A stretch of 15,614 nucleotides of DNA, from contig JAQUUS010000007.1 in NCBI GenBank assembly GCA_028693775.1, positions 1 to 15,614 of the forward strand. The letters run 5' to 3'. The position numbers and the translations under genes were made by a program. A model generated the notes under the pieces. The model saw nothing but the letters and a program-made list of their open reading frames with translations. It ran no database searches and was not told where the DNA came from. Numbering within the stretch: the stretch's first letter is position 1; every line of letters begins with the position of its first letter. The DNA comes from Alphaproteobacteria bacterium (lineage in GTDB: Bacteria; Pseudomonadota; Alphaproteobacteria; UBA9219). This document shows positions 1 through 6,663 of this stretch, piece by piece.

Positions 1-2123
1 AAAATCGCGGCGGTCTCGACCATCTCGACCATAAAGGTCGAGCGTCCCGCCGCCAGATCGTCCGCCGCGCCCACGCGGCTGAACAGCCGGTCGATCACGC
101 CGATCCGCGCCTCGGCCGCCGGAACGCACGAGCCCATCTGGGCCAAAAGAGCAATCAAGGCGTTCTGGCGCAAAAAGGTCGACTTACCGGCCATGTTGGG
201 CCCCGTCAGAAGCCACAAATGCCGCGCCGCATCCAGATCGCAGTCGTTCGAAATAAAAGCCGTGCCGCCGTTTTTGCTCAAAGCCTGCTCGACGACCGGA
301 TGCCTCCCGCCCTTGACGTTGAACGCAAGCGAATTGTCGACCGTCGGCCGCGTATAGTTCTGCTCGACCGCCAGCTCAGCCAAAGCCGCCGAAACATCGA
401 GCGCAGCCAAAGCCTGCGCCGTGCGCCTCAAATCCTGCAACCGCGAAACAACGTCAGCCACCAGCCCGTCAAAAAGCTGCATCTCCATGGCAAGCGCCTT
501 GTCGGCGGCCTCGGTAATGCGGCGCTCGAGCTCCGAAAGCTCAACGGTCGTAAAGCGCGACGACGACGCCAATGTCTGGCGATGAATGAACGTATCCTTG
601 TCGCCCATAAGCTTGTCGGCATGGGACGCCGTCACATCGATATGATAGCCGATAACCTGATTGTGCTTGATCTTGAGCGTCGAAACATGCGTATGCGCGA
701 TATATTTCTGCTGCAACCCGGCGATCAACCTGCGGCTATCGTCGCGAAGCGTCACAAGCTCGTCGAGGGGCGCATCGAACCCGCGCGCGATAAAATTCCC
801 GTCGCGCGCCAGCATCGGCAGATCGGGCGCAAGCGCCCGCTCAAGCTTGTCGATCAACGCATTCTGCTCGCCGAGATTCTTCGTCTCGCGACGCAACGGA
901 ACGGGCATCTCTCTGGCCCGAGCAAGCTCCCCGCGAATAGCCTCGGCCTGCTTCAACGCATCGCGAACGGCCGCCAGATCGCGCGGCCCTCCGCGCCCAA
1001 GAGCCAGCCGCGCCAACGCGCGTTCAAGATCGGGCGCATGGCGCAAAGCCCCCCTGACCTTGGCGCTCACATCCGAAGAGCGAACGAAAAACGCAACGGC
1101 ATCCAGCCGCTCCCCGATCTCGTCCACGTTCGTCAAAGGCGCAGTCAACCGCGCCGCAAGAAGCCGCGCCCCCGCGCCGGTTTCTGTCCGGTCGATGGCG
1201 TCAAGCAAGCTTCCGCGTTTTTCGCCCGAAAGCGTGCGCGTCAGCTCGAGATTACGCCGGGTCGCCGCATCGATAGCCACCTGAGCCCCGTCGGTTTTCT
1301 GGGGCCGCGAAAAATGCTTGATATCAGTCTTCTGCGTCAGCTCGACATAATCGAGCAACGCGCCGACCGCCGAAATTTCCGCACGCGAAAAATCTCCGAA
1401 AGCCGAAAGATCGCTAACCTCATAAACGTCCATCACGCGCCTGCGCGCATTGTCGCTGTCGAAGCGCGCATTCGGCTGCGCCACAAGCAGCGAACGCCAT
1501 GGCGCAAAAATCTCCGACAAAGCCGGATCGTCCGCCAGCCTCTGCGCGACAAGAATCTCGCTCGCATCGATGCGCGCCAGAATCCCCGAAAGATCGGCAA
1601 GCGAAACGTCCTGCGCAAAAAGGCGTCCCGCCGCCAGATCGCACCACGCAACGGCCATCGTATCCCCCGCCGACGTGAGGCAAGCGAGATAATTGGAGGA
1701 CCGCGCATCGAGAAGACTGTCCTCCGTCAAAGTCCCCGGCGTGATAATGCGAATGACATCGCGGGCGACAATGGACTTGCTGCCCCGCTTCTTGGCCTCG
1801 GCGGGAGACTCCTGCTGCTCGCAAATAGCGACGCGAAACCCCGCGCGGATCAATTTCGAAACATAGGTCTCGTAGGAATGAGCAGGCACGCCGCACATCG
1901 GCACATCCTGCCCCTTGTGTTGCCCGCGGCGGGTCAAAGCGATATCGAGCGCCTTCGAGGCCATCACGGCATCGTCGAAAAACATTTCATAAAAATCGCC
2001 GAGCCGGAAAAAGAGCAAACAGTCGCGATGCTGCTCCTTGACGGCAAAATACTGGGCGAGCAAAGGCGTAGCCGCTTCAGGCGCGGAAAGATCTTTAAGA
2101 AAGGAGGCCTGAGCAGCAGTCAT
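1..2123 (-). CDS. mutS: DNA mismatch repair ATPase MutS (C-terminus beyond left edge)
   Basis: MutS recognises base mismatches and small loops in DNA and recruits MutL through ATP-dependent clamp formation. About 707 residues are in the window, and the frame stays open from the start to the edge. Visible parts in order: the mismatch-reading FYE motif (F44-E46) inside RLGDFYEMFFDDA; the connector and long helical core; the ATPase Walker A GPNMAGKS at residues 641-648; then GRSTFMVEM just before the edge. Walker B and the C-terminal helix-turn-helix would follow outside, so roughly 150-200 residues are missing compared with usual MutS length. The ATG at 2123 is chosen because AGGGA lies 5 bases upstream and the N-terminus matches family length. 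It is transcribed divergently from the hypothetical gene at 2284, behind its own promoter-like TTGAAG-17-TATTTT. Confidence 0.97.
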   Translation of the reverse strand, partial: MTAAQASFLKDLSAPEAATPLLAQYFAVKEQHRDCLLFFRLGDFYEMFFDDAVMASKALDIALTRRGQHKGQDVPMCGVPAHSYETYVSKLIRAGFRVAICEQQESPAEAKKRGSKSIVARDVIRIITPGTLTEDSLLDARSSNYLACLTSAGDTMAVAWCDLAAGRLFAQDVSLADLSGILARIDASEILVAQRLADDPALSEIFAPWRSLLVAQPNARFDSDNARRRVMDVYEVSDLSAFGDFSRAEISAVGALLDYVELTQKTDIKHFSRPQKTDGAQVAIDAATRRNLELTRTLSGEKRGSLLDAIDRTETGAGARLLAARLTAPLTNVDEIGERLDAVAFFVRSSDVSAKVRGALRHAPDLERALARLALGRGGPRDLAAVRDALKQAEAIRGELARAREMPVPLRRETKNLGEQNALIDKLERALAPDLPMLARDGNFIARGFDAPLDELVTLRDDSRRLIAGLQQKYIAHTHVSTLKIKHNQVIGYHIDVTASHADKLMGDKDTFIHRQTLASSSRFTTVELSELERRITEAADKALAMEMQLFDGLVADVVSRLQDLRRTAQALAALDVSAALAELAVEQNYTRPTVDNSLAFNVKGGRHPVVEQALSKNGGTAFISNDCDLDAARHLWLLTGPNMAGKSTFLRQNALIALLAQMGSCVPAAEARIGVIDRLFSRVGAADDLAAGRSTFMVEMVETAAI

Positions 2124-2154
2124 CGTAATCCCTGAAAAGACAATGGTTTTTCGA

Positions 2155-2183
2155 AAAATACAATGCCCGCCCCGCGTCTTCAA
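2155..2183 (-). promoter_or_regulatory. sigma70-like promoter for mutS
   Basis: Reading the minus strand, TTGAAG (2183-2178) is separated by exactly 17 bases from TATTTT (2160-2155). Each hexamer matches the sigma70 consensus at four of six positions. A start of transcription near 2148 would give a leader of about 25 bases before the mutS ATG, including its AGGGA ribosome binding site. This is inference from sequence only. Confidence 0.45.
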
Positions 2184-2249
2184 CCGCCGGATGGGCTTAT
2201 CCCCAAATTAATTGATCGAAATATGAAAATCGCCGTCCGGAACGCCTTG

Positions 2250-2258
2250 TGTTATACT
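2250..2258 (+). promoter_or_regulatory. extended -10 promoter for the hypothetical gene at 2284
   Basis: TGTTATACT is an extended -10 element (TG-N-TATAAT with one mismatch). No convincing -35 hexamer lies at the expected distance, as is common when an extended -10 is present. Predicted transcription start is near 2265, giving a leader of about 19 bases that contains the purine-rich GCGAGGGA ribosome binding site. The element runs into a perfect inverted repeat CTTAA-TAG-TTAAG (2257-2269), which could be an operator. The octamer GTGTTATA recurs in front of acpS. Confidence 0.45.
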
Positions 2259-2283
2259 TAATAGTTAAGAAAGCGAGGGACAA

Positions 2284-2997
2284 ATGACCTTTCTTCGAAC
2301 CGAGTGCTTCCTGACCGGCCGCCCCTTGGGCCACTACAGCCTGCTGGACGAAATCGCCGCCTTTTTCGCCAACCCGAAAAATGCCGCCTCCGGAATTGTC
2401 TATCAGGGCCCCGCCGTCCTCTACAAACTCCCGACCATGCGCCCGCCGCGCGAAGTGCTGTTAGGCCCCCCGAAGGAGCGTCCGGCAGAGCGCAAAATGC
2501 ACGAGACAAGACCGATTAAAATGGAAACGTCTCCCGCGCCGAAAGGAAAAGGCGCAGCGTCTGCCAAAACAACCGGGAAGCTGAAGCCTGCCAAAACAAA
2601 AAAGCCGGTCCTCAGAAGCAAAAAGAAAGAGGAAGCGGACGAGGGCGAGGACTACGACGCGCTCCCCGAAACGCCCCTCCACACATGGGACGAAGCGAGG
2701 CAAGAAAACCCGGCAAAGCCGCTGGAACTGGCCCCCGACCACAAGCTCCCCAACTTCCGCCCGTCCCGCACATGGTGGGGCGTCAAGGAAGGCCACCCCA
2801 GCGCCCCCTTCATCGCAGCGGCGATCGAGATCAAGGAAGGCCCAAAACCGAAAGGCTCGGGACTAAAATCGGCAGCGCACAGCTTCGTGTCTGCGGCAAA
2901 GGCGCTGCTCGCCTCTTTCTCGCCGGAGCCCGAACCGCCGATTTCCATGGTCGTTTCCGGCTGGTCGCGCGGCAACAAAAAGCTGGAACTGGGTTAA
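2284..2997 (+). CDS. hypothetical protein with basic K/P-rich central linker
   Basis: The 237-residue product is not recognised. It has an N-terminal block of about 60 residues with aromatic and hydrophobic positions (starting MTFLRTECFLTGRPLGHYSL). Next comes a low-complexity stretch from about 62 to 125, rich in lysine, alanine and proline and ending in an acidic patch (EEADEGEDYD). A C-terminal block from about 126 to 237 contains a Trp-Trp pair (SRTWWGVKEG) and ends in SMVVSGWSRGNKKLELG. No signal peptide or membrane segment is evident, so it is probably cytoplasmic. The linker resembles disordered, nucleic-acid-contacting tails, but that is only analogy. The ATG is supported by GAGGGA 6 bases upstream and an extended -10 promoter. 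It diverges from mutS and lies 72 bases before acpS on the same strand; a functional link to either is not shown. Confidence 0.75.
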   Translation: MTFLRTECFLTGRPLGHYSLLDEIAAFFANPKNAASGIVYQGPAVLYKLPTMRPPREVLLGPPKERPAERKMHETRPIKMETSPAPKGKGAASAKTTGKLKPAKTKKPVLRSKKKEEADEGEDYDALPETPLHTWDEARQENPAKPLELAPDHKLPNFRPSRTWWGVKEGHPSAPFIAAAIEIKEGPKPKGSGLKSAAHSFVSAAKALLASFSPEPEPPISMVVSGWSRGNKKLELG

Positions 2998-3009
2998 AAC
3001 CCTGACGGA

Positions 3010-3031
3010 AAGAGCGTTTAAGAACGTTTTT
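3010..3031 (+). terminator. weak hairpin with T-run after the hypothetical gene
   Basis: AAGAGCGTT pairs with AACGTTTTT across a TAAG loop, using two G-U wobbles, and the second arm ends in five Ts. It lies 13 bases after the stop codon at 2997 and before the acpS promoter, the right place for a terminator. The stem is AT-rich and weak, so attenuation or chance is equally possible. Confidence 0.25.
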
Positions 3032-3053
3032 CCCTGTCGCAAGCTATTGGCCG

Positions 3054-3062
3054 TGTTATAAA
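3054..3062 (+). promoter_or_regulatory. extended -10 promoter for acpS, probably giving a leaderless mRNA
   Basis: TGTTATAAA is an extended -10 element with five of six hexamer matches. A weak -35-like CTGTCG (3034-3039) lies 17 bases upstream. The hexamer ends 7 bases before the acpS ATG at 3070, so normal initiation spacing puts the first transcribed base at or next to the A of the start codon. No Shine-Dalgarno sequence is present between the hexamer and the ATG, which fits a leaderless message. Confidence 0.5.
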
Positions 3063-3069
3063 CCGGCAC

Positions 3070-3465
3070 ATGATAATCGGCATCGGAAGCGACCTGACCA
3101 ACATCGACCGCATCGAAGCAACGCTCGAAAAATTCGGCGACCGCTTCGTAAAGCGCATCTTCTCGCCCGCCGAGCAAGCCAAGGCCGCGCGCCGCGCCAA
3201 CAAAGCAGCGACGTACGCAAAACGCTTTGCAGCCAAGGAAGCCTGCGCCAAGGCGCTTGGAACGGGAATTCACAGCGGGGTGTATTTCCGGGACATGAGC
3301 GTCGTCAACCTTCCGTCCGGAGCCCCGACGCTTGAGCTTTCGGGCGGCGCGCTCGAGCGCCTGAAAAAACTGATCCCCGAAGGCCTGCAAGCGAAAATCC
3401 ACCTGAGCCTGACGGACGACGCGCCGTGGGCGCAAGCGTTCGTGGTGATCGAAGCCCTGCCCTGA
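3070..3465 (+). CDS. acpS: holo-[acyl-carrier-protein] synthase
   Basis: AcpS moves the 4'-phosphopantetheine arm from coenzyme A to the serine of acyl carrier protein, activating it for fatty-acid synthesis in the cytoplasm. The 131-residue length fits the family. Visible motifs are the N-terminal GIGSDLTNIDRIE with the magnesium-binding Asp8, the RFAAKEACAKALGTG block with Glu57 in the conserved KEA, and the C-terminal HLSLTDDAPWAQAF typical of alphaproteobacterial members. In many alphaproteobacteria acpS sits with pdxJ, lepB, rnc and era; here it stands alone. The start is the ATG at 3070, the first residue of the conserved MIIGIGSD. No ribosome binding site precedes it. It converges on rppH with only 6 bases between the stop codons. 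Confidence 0.95.
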   Translation: MIIGIGSDLTNIDRIEATLEKFGDRFVKRIFSPAEQAKAARRANKAATYAKRFAAKEACAKALGTGIHSGVYFRDMSVVNLPSGAPTLELSGGALERLKKLIPEGLQAKIHLSLTDDAPWAQAFVVIEALP

Positions 3466-3471
3466 CCTGGG

Positions 3472-4029
3472 CTAAAGAACCAGTTCCGGAAAATCCTTGC
3501 CGCCGGCTAAAGCCTCGCCGATAGGAACAAAAACTTCCGCAACCCTGTCATAAGCGGGCCGCTTGAACGCAACGATCATCGAAGGAACCTCGGTGAGAGG
3601 CGCCCACTTCCACGCGACGAACTCGGGGAATTCCGGCTCGTCCTTGCCGGTCAAATCGATCTCGTCGTCGGAGCCCAAGAACTTGAGTGCGAACCACTCC
3701 TGCTCCTGCCCGCGATACTTTCCGCGAAAAACGAGATTGTTCGAGCTGTCATGCCCGATACGGCGGTTCTGAAGCCAATCTGGAAACTCATAGCGCAAAA
3801 GCTCGGGAACCCTGGCGATGATGCGAGCATTGTTGGTGCCGATCTCTTCCTTCATCTCGCGCAAAACGGCGCTGATCGGAGCTTCGTCCTTCTGGATTCC
3901 GCCCTGAGGCATCTGCCATGCGCCGCGACGGTCGCGCCGCTCTGCGACGAGAACGAGCCCCTGATCGTTGAAAAGACAAATACCGACGCTGCGGCGATAA
4001 GGAAGTTTTTGTAAATCGATTGGCATCAT
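3472..4029 (-). CDS. rppH: RNA pyrophosphohydrolase, Nudix family
   Basis: RppH removes pyrophosphate from the triphosphate 5' end of mRNA, which triggers decay by endonucleases. The 185-residue protein opens with YRRSVGICLFNDQGLVLVAERRD and carries a complete Nudix box: Gly43, Glu49 and R57-E-M-K-E-E-I-G64. The WQMPQGGI run before it is typical of RppH rather than of other Nudix enzymes. Two adjacent methionine codons begin the gene; the first (4029) follows the TAA of the upstream deacetylase gene with no base between, so translation is probably coupled. This deacetylase-rppH pairing is common in alphaproteobacteria. It could in principle act on dinucleoside polyphosphates, as related enzymes do. 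Confidence 0.93.
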   Translation of the reverse strand: MMPIDLQKLPYRRSVGICLFNDQGLVLVAERRDRRGAWQMPQGGIQKDEAPISAVLREMKEEIGTNNARIIARVPELLRYEFPDWLQNRRIGHDSSNNLVFRGKYRGQEQEWFALKFLGSDDEIDLTGKDEPEFPEFVAWKWAPLTEVPSMIVAFKRPAYDRVAEVFVPIGEALAGGKDFPELVL

Positions 4030-5109
4030 TTATTGAACCATTGCGCTGACGGGTGCGAGCGCAATACCGCGCCCGGGCAAAGTCCTTGCCCACGCCTGAA
4101 GTTGATTGATCATTAAAGGAGTAGCGGCGGTAATGCCGACGGCGCGGCCGGATTGAATGGCCGTTTTTTCGAGATTTTCCAAAGCCTCGGCGATGGATTC
4201 CGGAGCGAGATCGGCATCGATCCGCTGTGTCACGGAAGCGACGGGAACGCCTGCGTTACGCGCGGTATCCGAAACGACGCTGCGCGCGGTCGCGCGGGAA
4301 TCGACGATCATGAGGCCGCGTTCCCTGACAGGCTGCAAAATGAGATCGAAGCGCGACGGATCGGAGGTAATCCGGGAACTGTAAGTCGTCGTGATGCCGA
4401 CATAGCCCACAGCCCTGCGAAGGGTTTTCATGAGGCGCGCGACGTTTTCGCTATTGGACAGATTGGTCAAAAGAGAATCCGGCCCCGGATCGCTGCGCGG
4501 ATAATCGAACGGCTCGACGGGAAGCTGCAAAAGAATCTCATGGCCGTCCTGCCTCGCGCGGGTTCCCCAGGCGGCAACGGCAGGAGCCTGCGAATCGAAA
4601 GAAAGCGTCACCGCAGGAGGAAGCCTCGAAATAGCCTGATCGGTAATGGCACGCGACATGCCGAGATCGGAAACGACGATCGCAATGCGGGGCCGCCTGT
4701 CGGCAAGATTGAAAGGCCTGGCATAAACCTGCCACGGGCGATAGCCGCTTTCGCCGACATAAGGAAGGCTGCCTTCGGGCGTATCTTCGGTGACCCTGAC
4801 GTCCGGAGCCGACGCGAGCTTGACGCTGCGATCGTTCTGATCGTTGAGAGCGGGAGCATGAATATCCGACTCGACGCGGTGTGCGTTCGGAACCCATTTT
4901 TCCGCCTGCGAACCGCCAAAGAAACTCGAAATGACGCCCCCGCCGCTTTCGCTGCGATGCTTGCTCTGGCCATACATCCACGCCGGAGGAAGCACCATGA
5001 GGGCAAAAACGACAGTCGTAACAAAAAGCTTCAGGTTGCGCGGATAGCGCGCGAGGAACGTCTCGCGGCGCGGAGGAAAAACAAAATCTTCGTTAACGTT
5101 CTCGGACAT
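4030..5109 (-). CDS. divergent polysaccharide deacetylase family protein (YibQ-like), membrane anchored
   Basis: This 359-residue protein has a short cytoplasmic head, one membrane segment at about 27-46, a low-complexity periplasmic linker to about 135, and a divergent polysaccharide deacetylase domain (the YibQ/PF04748 family) from about 138 to the end. Motifs seen are RPRIAIVVSDLGMS (140-153), the GHEILLQLPVEPFDYP block (189-204), VGYVGITT and the late GLMIVDSRA. The family usually reads I-D-D-L/F-G at the first motif; here the first Asp is Ser147 while Asp148 is kept, so activity on glycans may differ or be lost. Many family members sit next to the peptidase gene ctpA and rppH; rppH follows here directly (TAA then ATG), but ctpA is not upstream. 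The 5' neighbour is the divergent gene at 5305. Confidence 0.88.
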   Translation of the reverse strand: MSENVNEDFVFPPRRETFLARYPRNLKLFVTTVVFALMVLPPAWMYGQSKHRSESGGGVISSFFGGSQAEKWVPNAHRVESDIHAPALNDQNDRSVKLASAPDVRVTEDTPEGSLPYVGESGYRPWQVYARPFNLADRRPRIAIVVSDLGMSRAITDQAISRLPPAVTLSFDSQAPAVAAWGTRARQDGHEILLQLPVEPFDYPRSDPGPDSLLTNLSNSENVARLMKTLRRAVGYVGITTTYSSRITSDPSRFDLILQPVRERGLMIVDSRATARSVVSDTARNAGVPVASVTQRIDADLAPESIAEALENLEKTAIQSGRAVGITAATPLMINQLQAWARTLPGRGIALAPVSAMVQ

Positions 5110-5304
5110 GAATCCCGAATCCTGAAAACCGAAAGCGGAACCTTAAAACATTTCCGTGCGTTGCGAAAGGTTTTAACAAACCGCGAAAAAAGGGACCGAA
5201 GCCCGCTGACGGCGGCGAGCAATAAAATGTTTTTCTTTTTTCGAAACAAAGCTATGCTGCCCAAGTCGTTAAACGAATTTAAAGAATTTATTTTCGGAGG
5301 AAGC

Positions 5305-5901
5305 ATGTCCCGGACCGAAGAAACGCAAACCCTGCACAATCTGAAAGACCTCCAGAAAGAACTGGGCCGCAGCCGGAAGCTGACGGAGCTTCAGGACGCC
5401 GCCGACCTTCTGTTCGTGGACGCCTCGACGGACTATATGTCCAATCCCCCGCCGGGAACCCAAAACGCCGAGCAGGACTTCATGAACTGCATGGACGCCA
5501 TCTACAAAGTCTATCTCGCATGGTATCAGGAAGAGCCGCGCCACAAAAACTTCCTTAGGGACGCGGACCAAATTAACTTTTTCACGCCGCGTTTCAGCCG
5601 TTGGGCGAAGAAAGCCGAAAAAGCGGTCTCGAACCCCGAAGCCGCCGACAGCCGCCATAAAGGCGAGCCGGTATTCAAGCACATCGGCGAAACAGCCGCC
5701 GGGCTCACCGAAATCTTGAAAAAGGGCAATGCACGCTGGAACGACGCGATTTCAAAAGAGCTGGAAGCCATGGATTCGCTTTTGAGCAAAGAGAACGATC
5801 TCTACAGGGCCTACCAGATCCGCCTTGCCCTGACGACGCCCATCGGCAGAAAAGCCTTCCTGAAGCAGCTCGCGCGCACAAACGCGCCGCAGCCGCAATA
5901 A
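5305..5901 (+). CDS. hypothetical all-helical protein
   Basis: The 198-residue product is not recognised. It is rich in charged and aromatic residues with no signal peptide or membrane segment, which suggests a soluble helical protein. Notable blocks are an N-terminal amphipathic stretch with heptad-like leucines (about 10-36), an aromatic-rich segment NCMDAIYKVYLAWYQEEP (61-78), and a basic C-terminal helix around IGRKAFLKQLAR (180-191). The ATG at 5305 is chosen because GGAGG lies 4 bases upstream. An in-frame ATG at 5254 would add 17 residues but has no binding site. The upstream 195 bases are AT-rich and shared with the divergent deacetylase operon; no strong promoter is clear, although a TCGTT-A-AACGA inverted repeat (5266-5276) and a doubled GAATTTA (5275 and 5284) lie there. 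It converges on grpE with a 10-base gap. Confidence 0.8.
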   Translation: MSRTEETQTLHNLKDLQKELGRSRKLTELQDAADLLFVDASTDYMSNPPPGTQNAEQDFMNCMDAIYKVYLAWYQEEPRHKNFLRDADQINFFTPRFSRWAKKAEKAVSNPEAADSRHKGEPVFKHIGETAAGLTEILKKGNARWNDAISKELEAMDSLLSKENDLYRAYQIRLALTTPIGRKAFLKQLARTNAPQPQ

Positions 5902-5911
5902 GGCGCAAAAA

Positions 5912-6499
5912 TCAAGCCTCCGTATCGACGCGAGGCACAGCAGAGCCGCCCTTGGCCACCGCAACCAGAGCCTCGCGCAGCAAACGGTCGTGAATGACAT
6001 AGCCCGCCTGCAAAACCTGAACGACGGTACCGGGAGCCTTGTCTGCGGCATCGACCTCCATCATGACGCGATGGAAGTTCGGATCGAAAAGCTGGCCCAT
6101 CGGATCGATCTTCTTGATTCCGAAGCGTTCGAGGGTGGCCAGAAGCTGCCGCTCGGTCGCATCGATGCCGACGACCAAATTCTTGACGGCAGGATCGGCA
6201 TGATCGCCCGGAGCCGCCTCCATGGCGCGGCGAAAATTGTCTGAAATAACAAGTATTTCCTTCGCAAAATTGGCGATGGCGTATTTCGAGATCTCCTCGC
6301 GGTCTTTCTGGGCGCGGCGGCGCGTGTTTTCAGCATCGGCCATTTCGCGCAACGCGCGGTCTTTCATCTCGCCAAGCTGCTTTTCAAGCTCGGCAATGCG
6401 CTTTTGGGCAGCAGCCAGAGGGTCCAAAGCCTCTTGTTCTGCGGGCGCATCCTGCATGTTTTCGGTCTCGTTTTCGCTTTCGTTCTTCGGTTCGGTCAT
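5912..6499 (-). CDS. grpE: nucleotide exchange factor GrpE (Hsp70 cochaperone)
   Basis: GrpE releases ADP from DnaK, resetting the chaperone cycle in the cytoplasm, and acts as a dimer. The 195-residue product has the usual acidic disordered start (1-28), a long coiled-coil helix (about 29-90, with AENTRRRAQKDREE), and the beta domain signature FDPNFHRVMMEV (138-149) followed by GYVIHDRLLREALVAV. The ATG at 6499 is preferred over one two codons upstream (6505) because AGGA lies 6 bases before it; for 6505 the AGGA would touch the start codon. hrcA and dnaK are not adjacent and no CIRCE inverted repeat is seen. Control is instead suggested by an RpoH-type promoter starting about 40 bases upstream. 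It diverges from aroA and converges on the gene at 5305. Confidence 0.95.
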   Translation of the reverse strand: MTEPKNESENETENMQDAPAEQEALDPLAAAQKRIAELEKQLGEMKDRALREMADAENTRRRAQKDREEISKYAIANFAKEILVISDNFRRAMEAAPGDHADPAVKNLVVGIDATERQLLATLERFGIKKIDPMGQLFDPNFHRVMMEVDAADKAPGTVVQVLQAGYVIHDRLLREALVAVAKGGSAVPRVDTEA

Positions 6500-6544
6500 T
6501 TTCATTCCTTTTTTCCCTTGTAACTTCGAAAAGCGCATCGTGCA

Positions 6545-6572
6545 AGATTGTGTTTTTCTTGGGTATTTCAAG
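6545..6572 (-). promoter_or_regulatory. heat-shock (RpoH/sigma32-type) promoter for grpE
   Basis: On the minus strand CTTGAAA (6572-6566), preceded by CC, is a perfect match to the sigma32 -35 core. After 13 bases comes CACAATCT (6552-6545), matching CCCCATNT at five of seven fixed positions. Transcription would start near 6538, giving a leader of about 39 bases for grpE. Position directly before a heat-shock cochaperone strengthens the call. Confidence 0.6.
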
Positions 6573-6600
6573 GGCCCACCCCCTGCATAACGAAAAACCC

Positions 6601-6631
6601 TTGAAAAACAGGCCGCCGAAAAGCTTATATC
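6601..6631 (+). promoter_or_regulatory. sigma70-like promoter for aroA
   Basis: TTGAAA (6601-6606, four to five matches with TTGACA) is followed after 19 bases by TATATC (6626-6631), or after 18 by TTATAT. Spacing is slightly long. It lies beside, and does not overlap, the divergent heat-shock promoter of grpE. The aroA leader would be about 25 bases, containing AAAAGGA. Confidence 0.4.
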
Positions 6632-6663
6632 CATATTCCGATACAAAAGGAAATCGAACGCCC

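Noticed and set aside
219..2135. 638-codon open frame antisense to mutS
   Set aside because: It mirrors mutS, which is clearly real. Its product is Arg-rich, unlike any family, and arises because TTA, CTA and TCA codons are rare in the GC-rich sense strand.
2199..2207. DnaA-box-like TTATCCCCA between mutS and the gene at 2284
   Set aside because: A single copy with a mismatch, with no cluster and no origin-type neighbours; not evidence for a replication origin.
4153..5304. N-terminal extension of the gene at 5305, giving a 582-residue protein
   Set aside because: The extra part is antisense to the deacetylase and crosses the AT-rich intergenic region. The GGAGG-supported ATG at 5305 is the credible start.
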